Source: Pelagicoccus sp. SDUM812003
GTDB taxonomy: Bacteria > Verrucomicrobiota > Verrucomicrobiia > Opitutales > Opitutaceae
Direction of reading: 5' to 3'
DNA: 64,000 nucleotides
Assembly: GCF_031127815.1 (NCBI RefSeq)
Contig: NZ_JARXHY010000013.1
Span: 114,816 to 178,815 of the forward strand
Both the position numbers and the translations under genes were made by a program. Below the pieces are notes generated by a model. The model saw only the letters and a list, made by a program, of their open reading frames with translations, had not been told where the DNA came from and searched no databases. Positions 46,539-55,415 of the stretch are shown here, one piece after another (the first letter of the stretch is position 1; every line of letters begins with the position of its first letter).

Positions 46539-47717
46539 CTAGGAGTCGAGCGCGTTGGGCAGATATGCGGTGAAGGTGGTGCCGGCGTCGTCGCAACGCG
46601 CCTCGACGCTGCCGCCGTGGGCCCGGGCGATTTCGGCCGCGATATACAGGCCGAGCCCGAGGCCCGATTTGGACCCGCTATGGCCGCCTCGAGCGAAGGG
46701 CGTGAACAGTTCTTTCAGGGTCTGGGGCGACATCGGTGGGCCTTGGTTGGTAATCGTGATGCGTATCGTGTTTCCCCCGCTGTCGAGCTTCACCTCTACG
46801 GGTGTTTCGAGGGGGCTATGCTTCAGGGCGTTGCCGATCAGGTTGGACAGCAATTGGCGAAAGCGAACCTCGTCGACGCGGGCTGAGAGATTCCCGACGC
46901 TGCGCAGAACGACTTGCCGGTTCGGATAGGCAACGCGTAGTTCGGAGACGGATATAGCGACCAAAAGCGACAGGTCTAAGGCGGGTCCCTTTGACAGTGG
47001 AATTCCCGAGCCGAGCTGACCTCGAGCGAAGTCGAGCACGTCCTCGATGAGACACGATATTTGTGTGCAGCTGTCGCGTATCACCTCGATCATGTCGGAG
47101 TGGCTGAGCGTCGTGTCCGATTGAGCGATGACTTCTGTGGCGCCCTTGATCCCGTTTAGCGGGCTTCGCAGATCGTGGCCCAGAACGGCGATGAACTCCT
47201 CTCGCGATTGGCTGTTGGCCCGCTCGCGCGTTAGCGTCGTCTTCAAAGTCAGAAACGTGTTTTCCTCACGGAGCTGGAGGGCGACGAGATTCGCCACGAC
47301 AGTGAGGCAGGCGTCGATGCGCGGTTCGAGGGCGGCGGCATTGCCGTCGAAAGCGCAGATGGCTTCGGTAACGCTTCCGTTTGCTCGGAAGAGAGGAACG
47401 AGCAGGTAACTGCGGCGTTCGCTTCTACGTTCCGTGAGGTGAGACGGCAGCATATCCCTTGGCATCGATTCGCCGAAAACCGTTGCCCACGAATCACCGT
47501 TTGTTCCGAAGCTCGTCTGGCCTAGTCTCAAGGTGTCGCCTGGAGATATGCCGATCTGTTCGCACTCGTGCGCGGCGTAGGCTCTCCATTCGTTCTCGGT
47601 TTTGCGGGCGATCAGCGCCGCGTTCATGCCGGTGAGCTCGCACACCAGTTTCAGCAGCGAATGCAGCGCGTCAGCGCGACTCGAAGGTCGTTCTATTTTT
47701 GATTTTCCCAATTGCAT
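46539..47717 (-). CDS. GAF-type soluble sensor histidine kinase
   Basis: 392 residues without membrane segments. N-terminal GAF-like domain (about 10-150), then HisKA with FIAVLGHDLRSPLNGIKG (phospho-His about 180), N box LLSNLIGNALKH, a shortened G1 ITNQGPP and G2 KSGLGLGLYIA. The usual D-x-G of the G1 box reads NQGPP, which occurs in functional kinases. No response regulator is adjacent. Last gene of the HPF-GT4-GH130-HlyIII run on the minus strand. Confidence 0.88.
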   Translation of the reverse strand: MQLGKSKIERPSSRADALHSLLKLVCELTGMNAALIARKTENEWRAYAAHECEQIGISPGDTLRLGQTSFGTNGDSWATVFGESMPRDMLPSHLTERRSERRSYLLVPLFRANGSVTEAICAFDGNAAALEPRIDACLTVVANLVALQLREENTFLTLKTTLTRERANSQSREEFIAVLGHDLRSPLNGIKGATEVIAQSDTTLSHSDMIEVIRDSCTQISCLIEDVLDFARGQLGSGIPLSKGPALDLSLLVAISVSELRVAYPNRQVVLRSVGNLSARVDEVRFRQLLSNLIGNALKHSPLETPVEVKLDSGGNTIRITITNQGPPMSPQTLKELFTPFARGGHSGSKSGLGLGLYIAAEIARAHGGSVEARCDDAGTTFTAYLPNALDS

Positions 47718-47783
47718 TGGCAGAGTGGATTTCGGATTCCGTGCGTCGGGAGCCGAATCTAGACCAGCGAGAGAAAAACCTCT

Positions 47784-47797
47784 ATGGGGTTTTACCC
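47784..47797 (-). promoter_or_regulatory. GGGTWANNCCCCAT-type element before GAF histidine kinase
   Basis: Reads GGGTAAAACCCCAT on the minus strand, 66 bp ahead of the ATG at 47717. It implies the kinase has its own promoter rather than relying on hlyIII. Confidence 0.4.
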
Positions 47798-47840
47798 GCC
47801 TGCCGGTGTTAGATTCCTTAGGGGACCGTAGTTCGGCTGC

Positions 47841-48500
47841 CTATATTGCCGCCTCGCCTCCGGCTCCGAAGCTGACGGGCGAATTGACGTAGAATATAAT
47901 GGCCCAGAAGTGACTGATGCTGCCAGCGAGGACGAAGAGATGCCAGATGCCATGGAAGTGGCGTATCCGATGAGAGAATACGTAGAAGATGACGCCGACG
48001 GAGTACAGTGAACCTCCTAGGATTAGCCAGAAAACACCAGCGCCGGGCAGAACTGCGAGTAGCGGATTGATGGCGACGAGGATCAGCCAGCCCATGAAAA
48101 GATAGATGGCGACGGATGGGGCGCGGCTTTTGGCAATTGGGCGAAGTTCCAAGGCGATTCCAATTAGGGCAAGTAACCAGACAGAGCCAAAGAGCGACCA
48201 GCCCCAAGGGCCGCGCAGCGCCACCAGCGTGAAAGGGGTGTAGGTGCCGGCGATTAGAAGGTAGATCGAAATGTGGTCGACGGTTTGGAACAGGTTTTTG
48301 GCGGGTCCGGCGTTGAGGCTATGGTAGAGCGCCGAAGCGGTGTAGAGAAGCAGCAAGGTAACGCCGTAGACACTGAAACTGACGATCTTCCAAGGGTCTC
48401 CTTGCAGGGAGGCGAACGTAACCAAAACGGCGAGGCCGCACAGCGCCAGGGCGGCGCCGATGATATGAGTGATGCTGTTGAATCGTTCTCCTGTTTCCAT
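47841..48500 (-). CDS. Hemolysin III / PAQR family membrane protein
   Basis: 219 residues, seven hydrophobic helices. Signature residues: ERFNSITHIIGA at the N-terminus, TASALYHS (about 65) with the first His ligand, and HGIWHLFVLAGSISHFW (about 188) with the other His ligands of the intramembrane metal site. The family resembles ceramidase-like PAQR hydrolases; bacterial function is uncertain, with links to membrane homeostasis. The start at 48500 gives the compact family length; a longer frame to 49364 is only the shadow of the GH130 gene. Confidence 0.9.
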   Translation of the reverse strand: METGERFNSITHIIGAALALCGLAVLVTFASLQGDPWKIVSFSVYGVTLLLLYTASALYHSLNAGPAKNLFQTVDHISIYLLIAGTYTPFTLVALRGPWGWSLFGSVWLLALIGIALELRPIAKSRAPSVAIYLFMGWLILVAINPLLAVLPGAGVFWLILGGSLYSVGVIFYVFSHRIRHFHGIWHLFVLAGSISHFWAIIFYVNSPVSFGAGGEAAI

Positions 48501-48601
48501 TGTTTTGGATACCCGTGTGATTGTAGACCGCTTTCTGACGCGAACGTTTAGTGGGACTGGACGGCGAAGCCTGCGGTATTTTTCAAGGGACGACTCGACT
48601 G

Positions 48602-50074
48602 CTATTCCGGGACATGGCCTTGGCGGAGGGCCGCTATCAGCGCGTCGAGAGGCACGCTGGCGAAGGCGGTGTTGCGGTCGCTGGCAGCGTAGGGGACGAT
48701 GAGATGGCCTTGGTGGACAAGCGAGCCGCAGCTGTAGACGACGTTCGGGACGTAGCCTTCGCGCTCCATGCCTTCGGCGCAGAGGAGGGGTTGGGTTAGT
48801 CGGCCGATGATAATGGTGGGATCGTCGAGGTCGAAAAGGGCGACTCCGATGCAGTACTTCCGCATAGCCCCCACGCCGTGAGTGATCACCAGCCATCCGT
48901 CCTCCGTTTCGATCGGGGAGCCGCAGTTGCCAATCTTGACGGATTCCCAGGGTTCGGCGGGGCGCAAAAGGACTTCGGGGTCGTTCCAGTAGTGGAGATT
49001 GTCGGAGAACATGATGAGAATGTTCTCGTCGTCCTGGCGTGAAAGCATGGCGTAGAGGCCGTTGATACGACGCGGGAAGAGGGCCATGCCTTTGTTCTGC
49101 ACGGCGTTGCCGTTGAGGGTGAGGACGCGGAAGTTCAGGAAATCCTCGGTCTCGAGCAGCATGGGCAGAATGGCCCGTCCGTTGAAGGCGGTGTAGGTGG
49201 CGTAGTACATTTCGGAACCGTCGTCTTCGACGAAGCGCACGAAGCGCGCGTCCTCGATGCCGTTGCTTTCGTTGGAGGTGGACGGGAATATGATGCGCTC
49301 GCTCATGCTGAGCTCCTTGGGGAAGCTCAGCTCGTAGTTGGAATCCGCTAGCCATTGGATGCACTCGAGCGTGCGCGTCAGTTCGTGCGAGCTTGGTTGG
49401 TTTTCGTGGCGGACGGTACCGACGATCTCGTTCAGTTCGCTCAAGGTGAATTCGTCCGCGAGCGGTTCCAAGATCGACTCGGCGTGCCTGTTGTAGTAGC
49501 CCATCTCGCGAAGTTTGAGGACGAAGCAGTTTTTGAGATAGCGAGGATTGATGGAGATCTTCGAAGCGGCGACGAAGCGCGACGCTGTATCCAAATTGAT
49601 TTTACAGTCGGAGCTGATTGTCCCGGTCCGGAATTCAATGGACGAGATGTGACCTTCGCCGGTTGCTCGTAGACTCATGACGAAATGCAGTGACCCTTCA
49701 GGTAGGCCCTCCTGGTTTGGATGGGGAACGATCGAGGGATTGAAGAGAGCGGCGGACTCGAGGGCGTATTCTCCCGAGAAGTACGCTCCTATGAGAATCT
49801 TTCTCGCATAAGAGATTTGGTGTTTCTCGGGAATATGTAGCTGCACCTTCTTGAAGACCTCGAGCAGGGAGGCTTCGATATCGTAGTGCCGACCGTCGAA
49901 GTTGTTGTGAAACTCGTGCTTCTCGCGCTTAACCTCGTCTTCACTGAGAGCGAGCACACGCCGTATGATATTCGAAATGCTTTGAGGAGCGCTCGGAATG
50001 AAGGAGCGAATGATGACGCGCAAACTGTCTGGAGTGAGCGTGAGGGGGTGTCGGCGGACGGGGAGCGCGTTCAT
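48602..50074 (-). CDS. Glycoside hydrolase family 130 protein (beta-mannoside phosphorylase-like)
   Basis: 490 residues. A helical N-terminal extension (about 1-130) precedes the five-bladed propeller with IEDARFVRFVEDDGSEMYYA (about 275), KGMALFPRRINGLYAML (about 330), GNCGSPIETEDGWLVITHGV (about 400) and ending near VPYAASDRNTAFASV. GH130 enzymes phosphorolyse beta-1,4 or beta-1,2 mannosides. Its ATG overlaps the TGA of the GT4 gene, a coupled pair seen widely in stress islands; a shared oligosaccharide product or turnover cycle is likely. Confidence 0.88.
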   Translation of the reverse strand: MNALPVRRHPLTLTPDSLRVIIRSFIPSAPQSISNIIRRVLALSEDEVKREKHEFHNNFDGRHYDIEASLLEVFKKVQLHIPEKHQISYARKILIGAYFSGEYALESAALFNPSIVPHPNQEGLPEGSLHFVMSLRATGEGHISSIEFRTGTISSDCKINLDTASRFVAASKISINPRYLKNCFVLKLREMGYYNRHAESILEPLADEFTLSELNEIVGTVRHENQPSSHELTRTLECIQWLADSNYELSFPKELSMSERIIFPSTSNESNGIEDARFVRFVEDDGSEMYYATYTAFNGRAILPMLLETEDFLNFRVLTLNGNAVQNKGMALFPRRINGLYAMLSRQDDENILIMFSDNLHYWNDPEVLLRPAEPWESVKIGNCGSPIETEDGWLVITHGVGAMRKYCIGVALFDLDDPTIIIGRLTQPLLCAEGMEREGYVPNVVYSCGSLVHQGHLIVPYAASDRNTAFASVPLDALIAALRQGHVPE

Positions 50075-52389
50075 ACGGACAAATGGGGGCTGAGCGTGAC
50101 GAAGTGTTGGGCGTTGTTCATTTCCGCTAGGGCTAGGTGAAACGCCAAGGTGGATTCGGCGCCCTGGTTGTGGTTCACGCGGTCTGGATGGAGTCCATCG
50201 CAGCAACCCCCGGTGGCGGAGTCGTACAAGGGGAGGCCAAGGTCGTTGCGGCCTAGAAACCACTCAAAGATTCGATGGGCTTCTCGGGACCATGATTCCT
50301 CTTGGGTGACGCGATAGGCGACGAGGGTGGCGGAAATCATGGCAAGGGCTTCGACGGGTTGCTGGTCAAATTCTGCCCGGGCTCCGTCCTTTTTATAGAA
50401 GCCGTTGCTGCCGATTGGGCGAAAATATCCACCCGGTGTGGATTGAATGGATACGAGCCAGCGGAGCGACTTCAGACCGATTTCGAGCGCCTGTGGTTCG
50501 GGAGTCGAGTATCCGCTTAGGATGAGGGCTTGGGCGAGCCGGGCGTTGTCGTAGGTGACATTCGATTCGAACCAAGGCCAATCCGGAGTGGAGCACCGTT
50601 GCCAGATATCGACCAGCTTTTCGGTTAGAGTCGTTCTGGCGTTCAGCGCGTAGTCCGCGTCGCTTAGGGTTGGCAAGAGCTCCTCGATACCCAAGAGAGC
50701 GAATGCCCAGGCGCGTGGGGAGGAGAACTGCAGCGTCGGCGGCAGGGCCCGTTCGAAGCATTCGGCGCAAAGCCTACGATGCCCGAGGTCCTTGGAGCGG
50801 CTGGCTCCGACTCCCATCGCCCAAAGGCTGCGGGCGTGACTGTCCTCGGCTCCGGCCTTTTCGAGCCAATTCCGCGTGTGGCTCATGAAATTCCGGAAGC
50901 GGCCGGACTTCGTATCCAATGCAGCTGACAAAAAGGCGAGATACACGGTAGCCAGTCTATTGGTCGTTTTGAGCGTGGTCTCGTTTCCGTGCTCGGCGAG
51001 CAGATTGCACAGGATGTAGGCGCGGGCGTTATCGTCGGCGCAATAGCCTTCGTCGAAATTCGGCACGTTGTAGGTTGCGTGCTGAAAGATCCCAGTGCCG
51101 TCGCTCATGCGGTCGATGTGGTCGAGGCGCAACGGCGGCAGATCGTATTGCCGGTTGGCCAGGGTCCAGCCCGCGAAAGCGGTCCGCGGGCTGGTTTTGC
51201 GGTCGGAGAGGGCGTGCTGAAACGAGTCGAGGTAGCGTTCCGCGACGGCGGGCCAAATCATGGAGCGCCCTTGCTGGTAGGCGGCGCGGCGTGTCTTCTC
51301 ATGGAGGTCCGGATCCTCGAGATAGTCGCAGGCCGCCTTTGCGATCGCGCTTGGGTCGCCGAACGGGACCAATGCGCCCCGCCCGTCGGCCAACAGTTCC
51401 TGAGCGTGCCAATAGGGCGTGGACACGACCGCCTTTCCCGCTCCGTAAACATAGGCCAAAGTGCCGGAGGTTATCTGGTCCATGTTTGAATAGGGAGTCA
51501 GGTAGATGTCGGCGGCGCCGATGAATTCCGCCAGATCCTCAGGTGAAACGAAGCGATTATAAAAGATGACATGCTCCTTCATGTCTAGATCGGCCGCCAA
51601 TCGTTCCAGTCTGAGCCGGTAGGTTTCGCCTTCGGCCTCGACCAAATGCGGATGGGTGGCTCCAAGAATCAAATACACGACATTTGGGTGGCGCTTTGCG
51701 ATCTCCGGCAAGGCCTTGATGGCGTGCTCGATGCCTTTGCCCGGTCCCAGAAGCCCGAAGGTGAGCAAGACCTGGCGGCCCTGGACGCCGAACTGCACTT
51801 TGAAGCTTTCGGAATCGGCGAACGGGGTATCGGGAATCCCGTGTGGAATGATGTCTATCTTGTCGTTGGAGATCCCATACGTTTCGTTGAGGATCCGAGC
51901 GCCCATTTGCGCCATGACAACAAGCCGGTCCGAGCGCTTTGCTAGCTCGTCCATGACTCTACGTTGGGCGGGGTTCGGCGTTTGGAGGATGGTGTGCAAG
52001 GTGCTCACCACCGGCATGCGAACCTCTTTCAGGAGGGCGAGCAGATGGCTGCCAGCCGGTCCGCCGTAGATGCCGAACTCGTGCTGCACGCAGAGGATAT
52101 CCGCGTTGTTGAAATTGAGGTAGTCGGCGGCCCGGCGATAGGAATCGAGATCCTTTTCCGAGATCTCGAAGCGGACGCGCTCTGGATAGTCGTAGCGTTC
52201 GCTGCGGTCGTTCACCGCGCCCGCGTAGCAGGTCGCTGACGGCAGGGCGGCGCTGACGGCTTCGCAGGCGTCGCGGGTGAAGGTCGCGATGCCGCATCGC
52301 CGAGGCTCGAAACCTCCCACGAAAGCGATGCGTCGCAGTTTATTGGATACGTTATAAGGATTGCGCGATTGGCTCGCTCGCATCTGCAT
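50071..52389 (-). CDS. GT4 glycosyltransferase with C-terminal helical domain
   Basis: 772 residues. GT-B fold: N-terminal FVGGFEPRRCGIATF (about 24), QHEFGIYGG (about 100), LLTFGLLGPGKGIEHAIKAL (about 208) and the donor-site region YSNMDQITSGTLAYVYGAGK with HAQELL (about 300-330), the E-x7-E area. Residues about 430-770 are an alpha-helical (alpha/alpha toroid-like) domain with DNARAYILCNLLAEHG. Predicted to make a mannose-containing glycoside, with the coupled GH130 acting on it. Starts 4 bp after the hibernation factor gene. Confidence 0.88.
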   Translation of the reverse strand: MQMRASQSRNPYNVSNKLRRIAFVGGFEPRRCGIATFTRDACEAVSAALPSATCYAGAVNDRSERYDYPERVRFEISEKDLDSYRRAADYLNFNNADILCVQHEFGIYGGPAGSHLLALLKEVRMPVVSTLHTILQTPNPAQRRVMDELAKRSDRLVVMAQMGARILNETYGISNDKIDIIPHGIPDTPFADSESFKVQFGVQGRQVLLTFGLLGPGKGIEHAIKALPEIAKRHPNVVYLILGATHPHLVEAEGETYRLRLERLAADLDMKEHVIFYNRFVSPEDLAEFIGAADIYLTPYSNMDQITSGTLAYVYGAGKAVVSTPYWHAQELLADGRGALVPFGDPSAIAKAACDYLEDPDLHEKTRRAAYQQGRSMIWPAVAERYLDSFQHALSDRKTSPRTAFAGWTLANRQYDLPPLRLDHIDRMSDGTGIFQHATYNVPNFDEGYCADDNARAYILCNLLAEHGNETTLKTTNRLATVYLAFLSAALDTKSGRFRNFMSHTRNWLEKAGAEDSHARSLWAMGVGASRSKDLGHRRLCAECFERALPPTLQFSSPRAWAFALLGIEELLPTLSDADYALNARTTLTEKLVDIWQRCSTPDWPWFESNVTYDNARLAQALILSGYSTPEPQALEIGLKSLRWLVSIQSTPGGYFRPIGSNGFYKKDGARAEFDQQPVEALAMISATLVAYRVTQEESWSREAHRIFEWFLGRNDLGLPLYDSATGGCCDGLHPDRVNHNQGAESTLAFHLALAEMNNAQHFVTLSPHLSV

Positions 52390-52393
52390 CGCG

Positions 52394-52705
52394 CTAGTGT
52401 TGGTGGCTACGGTCGATGAGATGGCCGATCGCTTTTTTCAGCTTTTCCGCGGCCCCGGCGATGGCCTGATGGCTTGTTTCGGCCTCGTCGCTGACCGCGA
52501 TGGGCCGGTGGCGTTCGAGACGGGCTTCCATCAGGCAGCGCTTGTCCTGTCCGCCTTTCTCGCTGTTTTCGTCGCTGAGGTGAACCTCCACGCGGGTGAC
52601 ATGCTCGGTCAGGTGCCCCAGCGTCGATTCCACAACTGAGGTAATATGCTCGGCCATGGTCTCGCGTCCATCGATGTTGTGACCTGTATTGACTTGGATT
52701 TTCAT
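52394..52705 (-). CDS. Ribosome hibernation promoting factor-like (S30EA/HPF) protein
   Basis: 103 residues. Beta-alpha-beta-beta-beta-alpha fold of short HPF: MKIQVNTGHNIDGRE, helix ITSVVESTLGHLTEHVTRVE, strand VHLSDENSEKGGQDKRCLME with RLERHRPI and a final helix AIAGAAEKLKKAIGHLI. HPF binds the 30S decoding region and silences ribosomes in stress or stationary phase. The surface basic residues are fewer than in E. coli HPF, so activity is assumed. First gene of the HPF-GT4-GH130 unit. Confidence 0.85.
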   Translation of the reverse strand: MKIQVNTGHNIDGRETMAEHITSVVESTLGHLTEHVTRVEVHLSDENSEKGGQDKRCLMEARLERHRPIAVSDEAETSHQAIAGAAEKLKKAIGHLIDRSHQH

Positions 52706-52849
52706 AGGTAATGGAGCGACGCTGCCTGCGCTTACTCAGCGTGCCTTGCGTCGAGTCGATCGGGGATCGTAGCCGATTTACAACGCGTGGACGATGGGGT
52801 CTTTCCCGACTTTGGAACGCGACAAGACGTGGCCGCAGGGATGTTTGGC

Positions 52850-53307
52850 GGATAGCGACCATGTCGTGGCCAGGGCGAAAGAAGGGGACGTAACGCTATC
52901 TGGCGCGACCTCGACGGACGTTTCCGTTCACTATGGCGTCGTGACATTGAGCGGCACCGAGCGATAGCGAGGCCCAGAAGGAGCTGACCGACATTTACGC
53001 CAAGGAGATCGACTGGGTGAAGTCCGTGCAGAACGATATCGCGATTAAGGAAAAGTTTGAAAACGACGAAAAGGTAGCTGCCATCATGGAGGACGCCTCG
53101 ATAACGGCGCAGGTCAAGTATTCGCTGTTCAACCACAAATCGACCCGTGCCATGAAGACCTCGGTATCGACAATCGATCGCGGGGTGGTGATCGGCTGCG
53201 TGGCAAAGTCTGACGCGGTGAAGTCGCTCGTCGGCAAGCTGGCCAAGGACATTCGCGGCGCTATTCCAACCTGCTTTTGGTTTCAAACCTTCTGGTTTCA
53301 AGCCTGA
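52850..53307 (+). pseudogene. BON-domain protein remnant
   Basis: Frame one reads STDVSVHYGVVTLSGTE then meets TAG (52964); the other frame continues SEAQKELTDIYAKEIDWVKS and KVAAIMEDASITAQVKYSLF through AKSDAVKSLVGKLAKDIRGA, typical of a two-BON periplasmic protein. The expected end (VKxVxNxx) is replaced by an unrelated Phe/Trp-rich tail (IPTCFWFQTFWFQA), where the DNA has a short GGTTTCAA direct repeat. So it is frameshifted inside and truncated at the end. Confidence 0.7.
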
Positions 53308-53718
53308 GTGTTGGGTGTTGAATGAAAGGGGGTTGAGGGACGAGAGGATGTAGAAATGAGAGAGGCCTGGTTTTCGCGAAGGGAAGGCCTTTACTTGAGA
53401 TTGCGCTTTGATCGCGACTTGGGGGCTGTTCTCTATCCCTAATTTCTTTGAGGTTTTAACGTATTGGAATATTTGTGAAAACCCAAAACACGAACCATGA
53501 TGATCAATCGTATCCAAGGAATAGCTATCGGTTGCTGCAATAGCACGAGTTCATGAGAGTCTCCCCACTTGGACATTTCAAATTTTCCCTCGAGAAGTTT
53601 GAGAACTACGAGCCCATCCCAATCCTCTTTAGACAATTTTGAAATGAGATTGTTTGAGGCATTTCGATTGCCTTCGAAGTGTCCGACCTCCAATTTTTCG
53701 GGAAGTTTTGGGTTTGCT
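53308..53718. other. Right end of island A, no firm gene
   Basis: About 410 bp, more AT-rich than the cargo. A minus-strand frame (53439-53693, 84 codons) has acceptable composition but no family resemblance. Confidence 0.35.
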
Positions 53719-53838
53719 AAATTTCCCTTCCAAAACTCGCAACCTTCACGTAAACAACGAAATACAGAGAAGTCAGAAACGAAAAACAGCGGAAAATTAG
53801 AGGGGTGAATCCCTCCTTCTCCGCCATAACGTGCTGAT
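53719..53838 (+). repeat. Attachment-site repeat 2 with conserved right-end block
   Basis: 53807-53830 repeats the tRNA-Ser 3' end exactly (match to 53838 with one mismatch). The preceding block 53719-53806 resembles 60934-61017, sharing CACGTAAACAA and ACAGCGGAAAATTAG in the same order. It joins the right end of island A to the left end of island B. Confidence 0.78.
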
Positions 53839-54568
53839 TAACAGGTTTTTATTAGGATTCGATTGTGTGTCTCCATTTTTTGGATATTTACACAAGACGT
53901 TGATTTTTAAATAGTTAATTGGAAACGTACGAGCGGTGATTGTAGCTACGTGGCAATTCGCTGCTTCGGTTCTGAGCCCGTGGATGAAATCAGGAGCAAT
54001 CGCATTTAGTTTTCGATTCTCACGAGATTTAATCGTTTCCTCGTTTCAGCGTGAGCTCTGCCTCACCTGCCGAAAATCCACTCGGTACTTAAGAATGCGA
54101 TGAAGATGATGGCGGCGGCTCGGGTAGTCCGATAGGGCAAGCTTGCGGTCTAATTCATGGTTCCGACGAACAGCTCGCTGCCGGATGCCTTGTTCACTGG
54201 CATTGATTCCCCGGTAACGGAGAATTCGTTATCTCAGGCTCCCTAAGGAGCTGCGGCGTGTTTAGGTTGGTTGGTTGCCAGGCGCAGGTTAAGGTCGAAG
54301 CCGTTTGTTCCGACGAGCTCAAGAACAGGGTAGCGCAAATGGTATTGGATGCCGCATGCTCCGGCGATTGAAGAGATAGCAATGTGTTTTGGGATACAAC
54401 AGGTGAAGCTTGGCTCCTTGAGACGAAAATGCCGCTAGCCGGAAGATCCTTAGCTCTGCGTACTCTTGATAGTGACTCCACGTGAGAATCCCTTTTGAGA
54501 GAGGTAACATGCTATCGGAAAAAGTATGTATCCGTTTTCGTTCCGGGTTTTCAAAGACCTAAGTAGTT
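53839..54568. other. Left end of island B, no gene seen
   Basis: 730 bp. 53839-53990 resembles 21990-22140 (left end of island A). The rest holds only short frames without features. Confidence 0.4.
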
Positions 54569-54790
54569 ATGAAGCATGGAATATTACATCTGTTTGGCTG
54601 TCTTGTCCCGATAGCGCTGATCTTTGTCCTGCCGTCGTTTGGCGTCAGTTCAGGAGTGACCTACACGCTGTTTCTCGTGATCATGTTCGCTTGCCATCTA
54701 CTTATGATGGGCGGTCATTCCCATGGTGGACATGAAGACTCTGATGTGACAGGATCGGGTGAAATGAAATCTCACGGGAAAGGAGACTAA
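54569..54790 (+). CDS. DUF2933-like small membrane protein
   Basis: 73 residues: two hydrophobic helices (LFGCLVPIALIFVLPSFGV and TYTLFLVIMFACHLLMM) followed by a His/Gly-rich tail (GGHSHGGHEDSD) able to bind metal. DUF2933 members are typical companions of copper resistance genes. It lies 6 bp before the AraC-type regulator and probably shares its transcript. Confidence 0.72.
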   Translation: MKHGILHLFGCLVPIALIFVLPSFGVSSGVTYTLFLVIMFACHLLMMGGHSHGGHEDSDVTGSGEMKSHGKGD

Positions 54791-54796
54791 GGGGCA

Positions 54797-55351
54797 TTGG
54801 AAACGATCCACTTAAAGAACATGGTTTGTCGCCGATGCATCGATGTCGTGCGAACGACTGCGCTTGATTTGGGGCTCACGGTCGAGAACGTTCGAATGGG
54901 CCAGGCGACCTTCCCGAAGAAGTTGACTCCCCAGGAGCGAGCAGCATTCCTGAGGGGAATCAAACAGCATGGATTCGATTTGCTCGAGACGCGGCAGTCG
55001 AAAACAGTGGAGGCGATCAAGCGTCTGCTGTTGGATCGAGCGAGTAATCGCGGGAGCGGTCTCGGTGAGAATCTGTCGAGTTATCTGTCGCGAGAGTTGA
55101 AATATGAATACGGTCATTTGAGCAAAGTATTCTCGAAGTCTCAAGGGGTGACGATCGAACGGTTCTTCACTTTGCAGAGACTGGATCGAGTTAAGGAGCT
55201 GCTTGCTTACGACGAGCAATCGATCACAGAAATTGCCAGCGAGCTCGGCTTCAGTAGCTCCGCTCATCTCTCGGCGACCTTCAAGAAGGAGACGGGGATG
55301 ACCCCACGCGAATTTCGGAAAATCGCAGCGAAGTCGCGGAAGATGCCATGA
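54797..55351 (+). CDS. AraC-family regulator with HMA-like metal-sensing N-terminus
   Basis: 184 residues from TTG 54797 (AAGGAG and AAGGGG lie upstream). The N-terminus (about 1-70) reads [20 protein letters not shown], a ferredoxin-like HMA fold with MxCxxC copper site in the form MVCRRC. The C-terminal AraC domain (about 85-180) has two helix-turn-helix units, ending [33 protein letters not shown]. Placement before copA suggests copper-dependent activation. This layout is known from Bacteroidota next to copper ATPases. Confidence 0.82.
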   Translation: METIHLKNMVCRRCIDVVRTTALDLGLTVENVRMGQATFPKKLTPQERAAFLRGIKQHGFDLLETRQSKTVEAIKRLLLDRASNRGSGLGENLSSYLSRELKYEYGHLSKVFSKSQGVTIERFFTLQRLDRVKELLAYDEQSITEIASELGFSSSAHLSATFKKETGMTPREFRKIAAKSRKMP

Positions 55352-55415
55352 TTTTGAAAGTTTTTCCCGGCGCTTTGAAAGCAATGCAAAGGGCAAAACT
55401 GATAGTCTAACGTCT

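Noticed and set aside
47841..49364. 507-codon version of the HlyIII gene
   Set aside because: The first 288 codons overlap GH130 out of frame and have no fold; the family length is met from ATG 48500.
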